NCBI GenBank assembly: GCA_903912795.1
Contig: CAIWIS010000693.1
Location: 1-11,297 of the forward strand
Origin: an uncultured Bacteroidales bacterium
GTDB taxonomy: Bacteria > Bacteroidota > Bacteroidia > Bacteroidales > Paludibacteraceae
DNA: 11,297 bases
Direction: 5' to 3'
The position numbers and the translations under genes are program-made. This document shows, one piece after another, positions 1-7,094 of this stretch (positions within the stretch are counted from its first letter, which is position 1; each line of letters starts with the position of its first letter). A model generated the notes under the pieces. That model did no database searches. It was given only the letters and a program-made list of their open reading frames with translations, and had not been told where the DNA came from.

Positions 1-558
1 AAATTCAATTTTTCCATTTAACTCACGAGTTACCAACACATTACGTTTTTTGCCATAAAGTGTTATGTCGCCTGCTAAACTCAAAGCTTCAAAAATTGTA
101 ATACGATCATTCTGAGTAGAATACTTTCCAGGTCGGTTTACTTCGCCCAATACCGAAACCTGAAAATTTTCGAGCTGTACAGTTATTGTTGGATTTTTAA
201 GAAATGGAGTTAGTTTCTCATCAACCAATTTAGTAATTTCAGCCTTTGTCAGTCCGTTAACACGTATTTTTCCAACTACTGGGAATGTAATATCCCCTTT
301 TGAATCAACCAAATACGAACGAATAGAAGGATTTAAGTCATGCTGAATATTAAATGGACGAATTGATTCACGGTCAACACCATCAACCGTAATTGAAAGT
401 TGGTCGCCGGTACCAATCACTAAATCCTTGCTTTTATTTAAATCCTTAGCTATGTATTTTTCGTTTATATCAATGTTTTTCACATAAATCATATCCTTTT
501 GCGAAATACAACTACCTAACACAAAAGCAATTAAAAAAAATATCCAATTTCTAATCAT
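1..558 (-). CDS. Polysaccharide export outer-membrane lipoprotein (Wza/BexD-like), 3' end cut by window
   Basis: The frame is open from the ATG at 558 to the window edge, giving 186 codons without a stop. The first 17 residues form a lipoprotein signal: hydrophobic WIFFLIAFVLGSC with a lipobox ending at Cys17. Residues about 44-122 (LVIGTGDQLSITV through KNPTITVQLE) match the Poly_export domain. From about residue 131 an SLBB-type beta-grasp begins (VSVLGEVNRPGKYS), and the window ends inside it. Members of this family form the outer-membrane channel through which capsule or exopolysaccharide leaves the cell, usually encoded next to a Wzc-like chain-length tyrosine kinase. That partner would be expected beyond position 1 but is not visible. 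A perfect -7 box lies about 75 bp upstream, so this gene probably starts a transcript running leftward. The family call is strong; the substrate is unknown. Confidence 0.9.
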   Translation of the reverse strand, partial: MIRNWIFFLIAFVLGSCISQKDMIYVKNIDINEKYIAKDLNKSKDLVIGTGDQLSITVDGVDRESIRPFNIQHDLNPSIRSYLVDSKGDITFPVVGKIRVNGLTKAEITKLVDEKLTPFLKNPTITVQLENFQVSVLGEVNRPGKYSTQNDRITIFEALSLAGDITLYGKKRNVLVTRELNGKIEF

Positions 559-606
559 ATATTTAAAAAAATTAATTGTAGGTTTATAATACAATGAAAT
601 AACAAA

Positions 607-618
607 ACTAACGTTAGT
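607..618. promoter_or_regulatory. 12-bp perfect palindrome, possible operator
   Basis: ACTAACGTTAGT is a perfect inverted repeat without spacer. It lies about 7-18 bp downstream of the predicted start of transcription of the export lipoprotein gene. That position would suit a dimeric repressor, or a structure in the early leader RNA. A chance palindrome of this length is possible in AT-rich DNA, so this is a candidate only. Confidence 0.3.
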
Positions 619-631
619 AATTAAGGATTCA

Positions 632-663
632 CAAAGATAATCAGAATTTACTGAATCAGCAAA
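632..663 (-). promoter_or_regulatory. Bacteroidota-type promoter for the export lipoprotein
   Basis: Read on the minus strand, TTTG (663-660) is followed after 20 bp by TATCTTTG (639-632). This matches the TTTG / TAnnTTTG consensus of Bacteroidota primary sigma factor promoters. Transcription would start near 625, giving a leader of roughly 65 nt before the ATG at 558. The call rests on sequence match only. Confidence 0.65.
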
Positions 664-824
664 TGATTTTGCAACATGAATTTATAATTTCAAAATGCCT
701 TTTTTGCGTACATATTTATTAAAATTCAAACGCCATTATTCAAATATTATTGTATCTAAGCATTATTTATTAAAACAAATTGTATTTGTAATCTGTTCTT
801 TTACTAAACAAAAAAAACACAGAA

Positions 825-2177
825 ATGGAAATCACTAGTTATTTATCTGACAATAAAGATCGGATTTTAAATGAATTATTTTCGCTGATACAAATTCCGA
901 GTGTAAGCGCTCACAGTCATCGCCAGCCCGAAATTCAGCAATGTGCTCTTCGTTGGAAAGAGATATTGATTGCTGCTGGAGTTGATAAAGTTGACATTTT
1001 ACCCACCTCCGGAAATCCAGTGGTTTATGCTCAGAAAATTATTGATAAAAATGCACCAACCATCTTAATATATGGACATTATGATGTAATGCCTGCTGAG
1101 CCTCTCGATTTATGGATAAGTCCACCTTTTGAGCCAGAAGTACGCGATGGACATATTTTTGCGCGTGGTGCCGACGATGATAAAGGCCAATCGTTTATTC
1201 ATGCTAAAGCTTTCGAGTATTTGGTTCGCAACAATGAATTAAAAAGCAATGTAAAATTTTTAATTGAGGGTGAAGAAGAAATTGGATCGCCTAGTTTGGA
1301 ACTTTTTTGTGCCGAAAACAAGGAATTACTTGCTTGTGACATAATATTGGTATCGGACACAAGTATGCTCGCTGCCAACATGCCGAGCATAACTACCGGA
1401 TTACGTGGATTGGCTTATTGGCAAATTGAAGTTACGGGAGCTTCACGCGATTTACATTCGGGCATTTTTGGTGGTGCAGTGGCAAATCCGATTAATGAAT
1501 TGGCTAAAATGCTTGCGTCATTAACTGATGCTGATGGTAAAATTACCATCCCGCATTTTTACGACAAAGTAGAACAACTATCCAACACAGAAAAAGATTT
1601 AATTGCACAAATACCTTTTGATGAAGAAGGATACAAAGCAAATCTGAAAATTGAAAAAGTATTTGGCGAAAAAGGTTATAGCACTATTGAACGTACTGGA
1701 GTAAGACCCACACTCGATATATGTGGCATTTGGGGTGGATATACTGGCGAAGGCTCCAAAACAGTGTTACCTTCCAAAGCTTATGCAAAATTATCGGCAC
1801 GCTTAGTCCCAAACCAATTAAGTCCTGAAATTTCGGAACTTGTTTCGGATCACATAAAAAAAATTGCTCCCGATCATATAAAAGTGGACATTACCTTTTT
1901 GCATGGAGCCGAAAGTTATGTATGTTCCATCGATTCAGCAGCCTATAAAGCAGCCGAAAAAGCATACACTACCGTTTTTGGCATTCGTCCTTTACCCGTT
2001 CGCCGAGGTGGAAGTATAGGCGTTATTCCAATTTTTGAAAAAACCCTGCAAGTAAAGCCAATATTGATGGGATTTGGATTGGAATCCGATGCCATACATT
2101 CGCCAAACGAAAATTTTCCGGTAGATTTGTTTTTTAAAGGAATTAGGACTGTTGTTGAATTTTACCGAAATATTTAA
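825..2177 (+). CDS. M20-family metallo-dipeptidase
   Basis: A 450-residue zinc peptidase of the M20 family (CNDP/ArgE/DapE clan), probably cytoplasmic because no signal peptide is seen. The family hydrolyses dipeptides or short peptides. Metal ligands expected from the family are all present: His85 in GHYDV, Asp118 in ARGADDDKG, Glu152 in EGEEEIGS, Asp178 in SDTS and His425 near the C-terminus in DAIHSPNE. The general base Glu151 and the Asp87 two residues after His85 are also present. The lid or dimerisation domain falls at about 195-350 and carries His211 (RDLHSG). Length is normal for the dipeptidase branch. A TGTATTTG sequence at 781-788 is one mismatch from a -7 box and could give a leader of about 30 nt, but no good -33 box accompanies it. 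The exact substrate cannot be read from sequence. Confidence 0.92.
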   Translation: MEITSYLSDNKDRILNELFSLIQIPSVSAHSHRQPEIQQCALRWKEILIAAGVDKVDILPTSGNPVVYAQKIIDKNAPTILIYGHYDVMPAEPLDLWISPPFEPEVRDGHIFARGADDDKGQSFIHAKAFEYLVRNNELKSNVKFLIEGEEEIGSPSLELFCAENKELLACDIILVSDTSMLAANMPSITTGLRGLAYWQIEVTGASRDLHSGIFGGAVANPINELAKMLASLTDADGKITIPHFYDKVEQLSNTEKDLIAQIPFDEEGYKANLKIEKVFGEKGYSTIERTGVRPTLDICGIWGGYTGEGSKTVLPSKAYAKLSARLVPNQLSPEISELVSDHIKKIAPDHIKVDITFLHGAESYVCSIDSAAYKAAEKAYTTVFGIRPLPVRRGGSIGVIPIFEKTLQVKPILMGFGLESDAIHSPNENFPVDLFFKGIRTVVEFYRNI

Positions 2178-2343
2178 ACAAACACTTACAAATTGATATA
2201 CAGCAACATAGCATTTTTATTGAAACACAATAGAAATAATTGTGAAAATTAATGTTAAATTATTTTGTAGTCTCATACCAATGTTGTAAGTTTATAGCAC
2301 CAAAAAATACACTATTATTATTAACATTCTAATACTTATTGAC

Positions 2344-2598
2344 ATGACTAAAACGATAACATTCAACGAATTACGTAAAGTAAAAGATTCATTGCCAAGT
2401 GGAAGTATGGCCAAGATCGCCGAAGAACTTGGTCTGGAAAAAGAAACAGTACGTAATTATTTTGGGGGTCACAATTTCAACGATGGAAAAAGTTGTGGTG
2501 TTCACATTGAACCAGGACCCGATGGCGGATTAGTAATGTTGGACGATACTCAAATTTTGGATATTGCCCTTCGTATTCTCGAAGATGTGAAAGTCTGA
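2344..2598 (+). CDS. Small helix-turn-helix DNA-binding protein
   Basis: An 84-residue protein of a type I recognise as widespread in Bacteroidales, usually annotated simply as a DNA-binding protein. Residues about 8-41 look like a helix-turn-helix: SMAKIAEELGLEKETVRNYF, with VRNYF at the recognition helix. The second half contains a highly characteristic segment, HIEPGPDGGLVMLDD (about residues 55-69), followed by a short helix. It stands alone, with 166 bp upstream and a strong terminator downstream, so it is probably monocistronic. A degenerate promoter is possible (TTG at 2240-2242, TATTTTG at 2261-2267). No target or physiological role is known to me; a nucleoid or regulatory role is inference. 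Confidence 0.8.
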   Translation: MTKTITFNELRKVKDSLPSGSMAKIAEELGLEKETVRNYFGGHNFNDGKSCGVHIEPGPDGGLVMLDDTQILDIALRILEDVKV

Positions 2599-2624
2599 TT
2601 TTTTAATCTGATTTTAAAAATTTT

Positions 2625-2661
2625 AAAGGCAGTGATGAAGTTCTTATCACTGCTTTTTTTT
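2625..2661 (+). terminator. Intrinsic terminator after the HTH gene
   Basis: GCAGTGAT (2629-2636) pairs perfectly with ATCACTGC (2646-2653) around a 9-nt loop. The stem can extend through one G-T pair and three A-T pairs (2625-2628 with 2654-2657). Eight T residues follow (2654-2661). It begins about 27 bp after the stop codon of the HTH gene and ends about 34 bp before the next start, separating the two transcription units. Confidence 0.88.
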
Positions 2662-2694
2662 ATAAATATAATGGAATAATAATTTGCATTTTTT

Positions 2695-4020
2695 ATGTCG
2701 CTACCAGATAGTTTTATTGCGCGAACCAAACTTATATTAAAAGATGAGTTTACTGCTTTCGAAGCTGCACTTTCGACACCAGCACCCACGAGCATTCGTA
2801 TAAACAATAAAATTGATTACCTCCCAACGAATGACACAATAAGTCACTGTCCAAACGGCTGTTACCTCGATGAGCGACCGTTATTTACGGCCGACCCTTT
2901 GTTTCATGGTGGAGCATATTACGTACAAGAAGCGAGCTCCATGTTTTTGTATCAAGCAGTAAAACAATGTTTTCCTAATGCCAATAGGGTATTGGATTTA
3001 TGTGCGGCTCCAGGTGGTAAATCAACACTTTTAGCGCAAACGCTGCCTGAAAGTTGTTTATTGGTAAGTAATGAGATTTTACATTCGCGCGCTCAAATTT
3101 TGGCCGAGAACATATTGAAATGGGGCAACCCAAATGTAGTGGTCACTAACAACGAAGCGAGCCATTTTTCAATGCTGGAACATTATTTTGATGCCATAGT
3201 AGTTGATGCGCCTTGTTCGGGCGAAGGCATGTTTCGGAAAGATCCAAATGCAATAAACGAATGGTCGGTGGACAATGTAATGAACTGTGTGAACAGGCAA
3301 CGTGATATTTTAAGTGATAGCTGGGATGCTTTGAAACCAGGTGGCATAATGGTTTATAGCACTTGTACTTTCAATAGAGAGGAAAATGAAGAAAATGTAC
3401 ATTGGATTTGTACTGAACTTGGAGCTGAAATAATGCAGTTAGCTATTGAAGATACAAATATTGTAATAACCGATGGTGGCTATCGTTTCTATCCCCACAG
3501 AATGAAAGGTGAAGGATTTTTCATGGCTGTAATTCGAAAAAATGAAAGTGCTATTAAAGAGCAAAATTTCAAATTAGTACTGGATAAAAATACAAAAAAA
3601 ATTAATGCGAATGAACTTCCATTTAAACTAATGGACTTCACACATTTTTCGTACTATAATATTAATAATCGAATTATTGCTTTTGATTCAGCCATTTTAA
3701 ATGAATTATTGTTTCTACGCTCTAAGTTTAAATGTCTTGTAGCAGGTATCGAGATGTTCGAATTAAAAGGTCGTGACTATATTCCAACAGCTCAACTAGC
3801 TCTATCCAAACTACTAGACGTAACATCATGTACACTTTTTGAAGTAGACTATAATACCGCTATACGATTTTTAAAACGCGAAGCTATAGAACTAAACGAT
3901 GCTGACAAAGGCTATATATTACTCACTTATAAAGGTTTAACACTCGGCTGGGTAAAAAATATTGGAAATCGATGCAATAATTTATATCCGCAGCATTGGC
4001 GTATTCGAATGAATTTGTAA
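2695..4020 (+). CDS. rRNA (cytosine-C5)-methyltransferase, NOL1/NOP2/sun family (RsmF-like)
   Basis: A 441-residue SAM-dependent RNA m5C methyltransferase. The SAM-binding motif I is DLCAAPGGKS (101-110), motif II acid is Glu127 (SNEI), motif IV is DAPCSGEG with Cys174, and motif VI is YSTCTF with Cys224. Family knowledge assigns one of the two cysteines to the covalent attack on cytosine and the other to product release. The YVQEASSM segment (about 76-83) is also typical of the family. The C-terminal part, ending GWVKNIGNRCNNLYPQHWRI, is the PUA-like extension seen in RsmF-type enzymes. The likely substrate is 16S rRNA, but which cytosine is uncertain. The start at 2695 gives the expected N-terminus (LPDSFI). 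A TAATTTGCA sequence 9 bp upstream resembles the short-leader promoters of Bacteroidota but is one base short of consensus. Confidence 0.92.
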   Translation: MSLPDSFIARTKLILKDEFTAFEAALSTPAPTSIRINNKIDYLPTNDTISHCPNGCYLDERPLFTADPLFHGGAYYVQEASSMFLYQAVKQCFPNANRVLDLCAAPGGKSTLLAQTLPESCLLVSNEILHSRAQILAENILKWGNPNVVVTNNEASHFSMLEHYFDAIVVDAPCSGEGMFRKDPNAINEWSVDNVMNCVNRQRDILSDSWDALKPGGIMVYSTCTFNREENEENVHWICTELGAEIMQLAIEDTNIVITDGGYRFYPHRMKGEGFFMAVIRKNESAIKEQNFKLVLDKNTKKINANELPFKLMDFTHFSYYNINNRIIAFDSAILNELLFLRSKFKCLVAGIEMFELKGRDYIPTAQLALSKLLDVTSCTLFEVDYNTAIRFLKREAIELNDADKGYILLTYKGLTLGWVKNIGNRCNNLYPQHWRIRMNL

Positions 4021-4025
4021 TTTTG
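3995..4025 (+). promoter_or_regulatory. Promoter overlapping the methyltransferase stop codon
   Basis: TAATTTTG (4018-4025) is a perfect TAnnTTTG -7 box that begins with the TAA stop of the methyltransferase gene. ATTG at 3995-3998 stands 19 bp upstream as a three-of-four -33 box. Transcription would start near 4031-4032, at or next to the ATG of the hydrolase, so this transcript would be almost leaderless. It also argues against the longer TTG-initiated reading from 3996. Confidence 0.55.
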
Positions 4026-4031
4026 CAACGT

Positions 4032-4778
4032 ATGAAATTAATTTTCCTGGGTACTGGCACCTCAACCGGAATACCTCAAATAGCTTGTAAGTGCAAGGTG
4101 TGTACATCGGTTGACATACGCGACAAACGACTACGTGCTTCGGTATTGATCACAAATAATCAACATTCGATATTGGTTGATTGTGGTCCTGACTTTCGTC
4201 AGCAAATATTGAAACATAATATTGACAATTTAAAATCCATAGTCATAACGCACGAACATTACGATCATATTGGTGGAATTGACGATGTTAGGCCTTACGG
4301 TAATGTTCAGATTTATGCCGAAAAACGGGTAAATACTCAAATTATGCAAAGCATGCCATATTGTTTCAAAGAAAATCCATATCCAGGGGTTCCAAAACTT
4401 ACACTCAATAATATTGATAACAATCCGTTTAATATTAATGGCATAGCAATACAACCAATTCGAATTATGCATGCTAAATTGCCAATTTATGGCTATAGGT
4501 TTGGAAATTTAGCTTATCTCACCGATGTTAAAACCTTGGATGAAGTAGCTTATGAACAACTGAAAGACTTAGATGTTTTAATATTAAATGCATTGCGTGT
4601 ACAAACACACATAGCACATATTACACTTGACGAAGCCATTGTAATTGCCAAAAAGATAGGTGCAAAAAAAACTTATTTTACACATTTTAGTCACGATTTA
4701 GGCTTACATGCCGAAGTTGAAAGCAGCTTACCTTCAGGCATTTTTTTATCTTATGACAATCTTGAATTAGAATTTTAA
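4032..4778 (+). CDS. Metallo-beta-lactamase-fold hydrolase, PhnP-like
   Basis: With the ATG at 4032 the protein has 248 residues and starts MKLIFLGTGTSTGIPQ, the usual N-terminus of this family. The dinuclear metal site is complete: HEHYDH (His74, His76, Asp78, His79), His147, Asp165 and His218 in THFSHD, with His193 a further candidate catalytic residue. Cys19, Cys21 and Cys24 (CKCKVC) resemble the extra structural zinc site of PhnP. PhnP is a phosphodiesterase for 5-phosphoribosyl 1,2-cyclic phosphate, but no phosphonate (phn) genes are nearby. The physiological substrate here is therefore open, and cyclic nucleotide or other phosphodiester cleavage is the general expectation. A reading 36 bp longer from TTG 3996 is possible but overlaps the upstream gene. 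The next gene starts 5 bp downstream. Confidence 0.88.
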   Translation: MKLIFLGTGTSTGIPQIACKCKVCTSVDIRDKRLRASVLITNNQHSILVDCGPDFRQQILKHNIDNLKSIVITHEHYDHIGGIDDVRPYGNVQIYAEKRVNTQIMQSMPYCFKENPYPGVPKLTLNNIDNNPFNINGIAIQPIRIMHAKLPIYGYRFGNLAYLTDVKTLDEVAYEQLKDLDVLILNALRVQTHIAHITLDEAIVIAKKIGAKKTYFTHFSHDLGLHAEVESSLPSGIFLSYDNLELEF

Positions 4779-4783
4779 ATGTT

Positions 4784-5821
4784 ATGAAAACGAGATTATT
4801 TATTCCTTTAATTGGTTTACTTTTGTTTAGCTCTTGTACTACCATGATGTATACAAGCATTGATGTGCTTCGACCAGCAAAAGTAAGTTTCGATAAAAAT
4901 GCATCCAATTTACTAATTGTAAACAATACTGTTGTTCAGCCTAATAATATTGGCCATCGTAACGAATTAATTAACGAGAAACCAAAAAATGTATCGGTAC
5001 GAACTGATAGTTTGGCCATTTTTTGTGTTAGCGTAGTTAACGAAGAATTTTTGAAAAATGATTTTTTTCCAACAACTCAGCTCGTTTTGAATAGTATCAA
5101 CAAATCAGGTAATTTTTTAATTTCGAACACGCCACAAATCGACACATTAAAAGTTCTTTCGGCTCAATATGGAGCCGACGTAGTTTTATCGCTCGATAAA
5201 ATTAAAGTAACTGACCGAATTGCTGATTATTATAACGAAGAAAGCAATTATTTTTATGCCATGCTCGAAGCAAATTTTGAGAGCACTTGGAGTGTAACTT
5301 ATTCCAAAAATTTTAAAAGCGAGACCTATAGTTTTAAAGATACTATATATTGGGATGCCGAGTCGTATCAGCGTAAGAAAGCATTGGCTAGCTTACCAGA
5401 CAGATATAACGCACTGATCGATGGCGCTTTATATGTTGGACAGCATGTAATGAAAAAACTTGTACCTTGGTGGGACAAAGAAGACCGTTATTTTTTTGTT
5501 ACTAATAACAAAAGCATAAAACATGGAATGGATTCGGTTTTTGTAAAAAACTGGAGTGATGCCATTAAAATTTGGGAAAAAGGAGTTGAAAGTGCGTCGA
5601 TTGCTACAAAAGCGAAGTTACTACATAATATTTCAATAGCTTACGAAATTGAAGGAGATATAAAAAATGCAACACGCTACAATAAAAAATCAATAGAAGT
5701 GTTCGAAAGCACTCCGATTGTAAATTTCGAGCATTATTTCACTGTAAATCAATACAGCATTCAGCTTAAAAATCGGAGCAAAGAAATTGAGGAAATCAAC
5801 AAACAATTAGGTGTAAAATAA
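4784..5821 (+). CDS. DUF6340-like lipoprotein with TPR-like C-terminus
   Basis: A 345-residue probable lipoprotein. The signal segment LFIPLIGLLLFSSC ends in a lipobox with Cys18. The mature N-terminus carries MYTSIDVLRPAKVSF followed by NLLIVNNTVVQP, a pattern I associate with the DUF6340 family of Bacteroidota; this assignment is from memory of the family. Residues about 125-185 contain alternating beta-type segments (ADVVLSLDKIKV, YFYAMLEANFESTWSVTY). Residues about 255-310 resemble one or two TPR helical pairs (WSDAIKIWEKGVES, KLLHNISIAYEIEGDIKNATRYNKKSIEVF). It follows the hydrolase by 5 bp and is probably co-transcribed with it. It ends 5 bp before the stop of the opposite-strand gene. 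Function is unknown; location in the outer membrane or facing the periplasm is inferred from the lipobox. Confidence 0.8.
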   Translation: MKTRLFIPLIGLLLFSSCTTMMYTSIDVLRPAKVSFDKNASNLLIVNNTVVQPNNIGHRNELINEKPKNVSVRTDSLAIFCVSVVNEEFLKNDFFPTTQLVLNSINKSGNFLISNTPQIDTLKVLSAQYGADVVLSLDKIKVTDRIADYYNEESNYFYAMLEANFESTWSVTYSKNFKSETYSFKDTIYWDAESYQRKKALASLPDRYNALIDGALYVGQHVMKKLVPWWDKEDRYFFVTNNKSIKHGMDSVFVKNWSDAIKIWEKGVESASIATKAKLLHNISIAYEIEGDIKNATRYNKKSIEVFESTPIVNFEHYFTVNQYSIQLKNRSKEIEEINKQLGVK

Positions 5822-5826
5822 ATTAC

Positions 5827-6588
5827 TTACTTTTTATATTTATCTGTAATGCAACTACTTATAAACTTATAAATCAGTTTTTGATTTTCATCTTCAATCA
5901 TGTCATACTGTTTATTCATGGTTACCACATCGTTACGGCGAGCGGGTCCTGTTTGCGCATCAAAAGGAGTTAAAGTCTTTATTTTAGAAGCTGTTTCGGC
6001 AATGAGTGGTTCAAGAATTTCAAAAGGGATATTACTTTTTTGGACTAATTCAGAAGCAATAGTATAGAAATAGTTTGTAAAATTACATGCAAAAACAGCA
6101 GCAATATGCAAGCGAATTCGCTCATCGGAAGTAGCTTTGAAGGTTTTGACAGATAGACTATTGGCAATTGAAAATAAGACATCGGTTGTTGCCTCATTGT
6201 TTCCTTCTACAAAAATTGGAATTACACTAAAATCTACATCTTTTTCCTTCGAAAATGTTTGAAGCGGATAAAGCACACCGTAATTATGAAATTTATTTTC
6301 AAAAACATCAATACTAACGCTGCCAGCTGTGTGAATATGCATACCTGAGCTAAATTCCAACCTACTAATAACACTTTTAAGCGCATTATCTGCTATTGCA
6401 TAAATATACATATCGGCTTCTTTCAACAACTCCAATGAAGTACAAAACTCAGTGTTGATTTTTAAGGCAAGTTTTTGGGCCGATGGTTTAGTTCGGCTAT
6501 AGATTTGAACGATATCATGGCCTTGGTATTTTAGAGCCCATGCTAAATGAGTGGCCACATTCCCAGCACCGATAAATACAATCTTCAT
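5827..6588 (-). CDS. Rossmann-fold protein with DUF2520 domain
   Basis: A 253-residue protein with an N-terminal NAD(P)-binding Rossmann domain: FIGAGNVATHLAWAL (G7, G9, N10) followed by the strand and basic pattern YSRTKPSA (about 30-37). YPLQTFS (107-113) is typical of the junction, and the helical DUF2520 domain covers about 125-250, with HIAAVFACNFTN (161-172) and TGPARRND (213-220). The architecture resembles F420-dependent NADP reductase and 6-phosphogluconate/ketopantoate-reductase-like dehydrogenases, but the substrate is not known. In many Bacteroidales genomes, as I recall, this gene precedes a KdsC-like phosphatase and Maf. Here it is last in a leftward pair and faces the lipoprotein gene, so that linkage is absent. 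The start lies 13 bp after the stop of the membrane protein gene, suggesting one transcript. Confidence 0.87.
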   Translation of the reverse strand: MKIVFIGAGNVATHLAWALKYQGHDIVQIYSRTKPSAQKLALKINTEFCTSLELLKEADMYIYAIADNALKSVISRLEFSSGMHIHTAGSVSIDVFENKFHNYGVLYPLQTFSKEKDVDFSVIPIFVEGNNEATTDVLFSIANSLSVKTFKATSDERIRLHIAAVFACNFTNYFYTIASELVQKSNIPFEILEPLIAETASKIKTLTPFDAQTGPARRNDVVTMNKQYDMIEDENQKLIYKFISSCITDKYKK

Positions 6589-6601
6589 TAATTTGAAATT
6601 G

Positions 6602-6931
6602 TTATTTCTTAGATTTTAGTACACCTGCAACCATTATCACACCAGCCACAATTAGCAATACAGGCCATATAAAGTCCGAAATATGTTCAGTTAAACGAAT
6701 AATTTCGGATAATCGAAAAATAAGTGCGACTACAATAAGCACTAATCCAGGTGTTTTGTTTTTGTGAGCTAAAAGAAAAATAATACCTAATATAAGAGGA
6801 TAGTTTTTGAAATTAAATATTATATCCGACAAGTTTTCAGGTAAAATATTTAATTGACGTATTAAAAAAATGATACCAAAAACGAGTAAAGATATACCCC
6901 AAGCAAGGCGACTGTCTTTTTGCATAGCCAT
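6602..6931 (-). CDS. Small four-helix membrane protein (LiaF/DUF5668-like)
   Basis: A 109-residue, strongly hydrophobic protein with four predicted membrane segments at about 10-27, 43-56, 61-75 and 87-106, and short charged connections (HKNKTPG, RLTEHISD). The tail LKSKK is basic. The spacing, and the ISLLVFGIIFLIRQLNILPE opening, resemble the LiaF-type or DUF5668 transmembrane region common in Bacteroidota. In those proteins it often sits with anti-sigma or PspC/LiaF parts, none of which are present here. Two start codons are possible: ATG at 6931 (MAMQKD) or ATG at 6925 (MQKD). It lies directly upstream of the DUF2520 gene and is likely co-transcribed with it from the promoter at 6959-6966. 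Function is unknown. Confidence 0.78.
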   Translation of the reverse strand: MAMQKDSRLAWGISLLVFGIIFLIRQLNILPENLSDIIFNFKNYPLILGIIFLLAHKNKTPGLVLIVVALIFRLSEIIRLTEHISDFIWPVLLIVAGVIMVAGVLKSKK

Positions 6932-6958
6932 AATTATAGTTGTTTAAAAATGAATATG

Positions 6959-6966
6959 CAAAGGTA
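6959..6966 (-). promoter_or_regulatory. -7 box of the leftward membrane-protein/DUF2520 unit
   Basis: On the minus strand TACCTTTG (6966-6959) matches TAnnTTTG exactly and is followed by CA, as often seen. It lies 27 bp before the ATG at 6931. The -33 region (around 6986-6989) has no clear TTTG. The box sits about 40 bp from the opposing rightward promoter, making this a divergent promoter region. Confidence 0.5.
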
Positions 6967-7003
6967 TAAAAAGTTTTCAGATTTAAGAGATATTGCAGCA
7001 TTT

Positions 7004-7037
7004 TTTGATGATAACTCATTAATTCGTAGTATATTTG
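7004..7037 (+). promoter_or_regulatory. Promoter of the nucleotidyltransferase gene
   Basis: TATATTTG (7030-7037), followed by CAA, matches the TAnnTTTG -7 box exactly. A TTTG lies at 7004-7007 with 22 bp between, slightly longer than the usual 19-21. Transcription would start near 7044, giving a leader of about 50 nt before the ATG at 7095. Confidence 0.55.
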
Positions 7038-7094
7038 CAATTTAAATTAAGCAACAGCAGCCAGCATTTATTCTGTTAATAATCAGCAACTTTC

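Noticed and set aside
1199..1390. Antisense reading frame inside the peptidase gene, and similar opposite-strand frames at 2550-2807, 4230-4472, 4687-4926, 7970-8221, 8249-8431, 9576-9788 and 10113-10334
   Set aside because: They lie opposite well-supported genes, show no recognisable domain and have no promoter of their own.
2178..2343. Possible terminator after the peptidase (TATTG/CAATA stem near 2219-2233)
   Set aside because: The stem is only 5 bp, A-T rich and lacks a following T-tract; no convincing terminator is seen in this gap.
3996..4031. Longer N-terminus of the MBL-fold hydrolase starting at TTG 3996
   Set aside because: It overlaps the end of the methyltransferase gene and runs through a consensus promoter, and family members start at MKLIFLGTGTSTG; the ATG at 4032 is preferred.
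6837..7040. Minus-strand frame overlapping the start of the four-helix membrane protein and its promoter
   Set aside because: It is in another frame of the same strand, spans the -7 box and has no family features.
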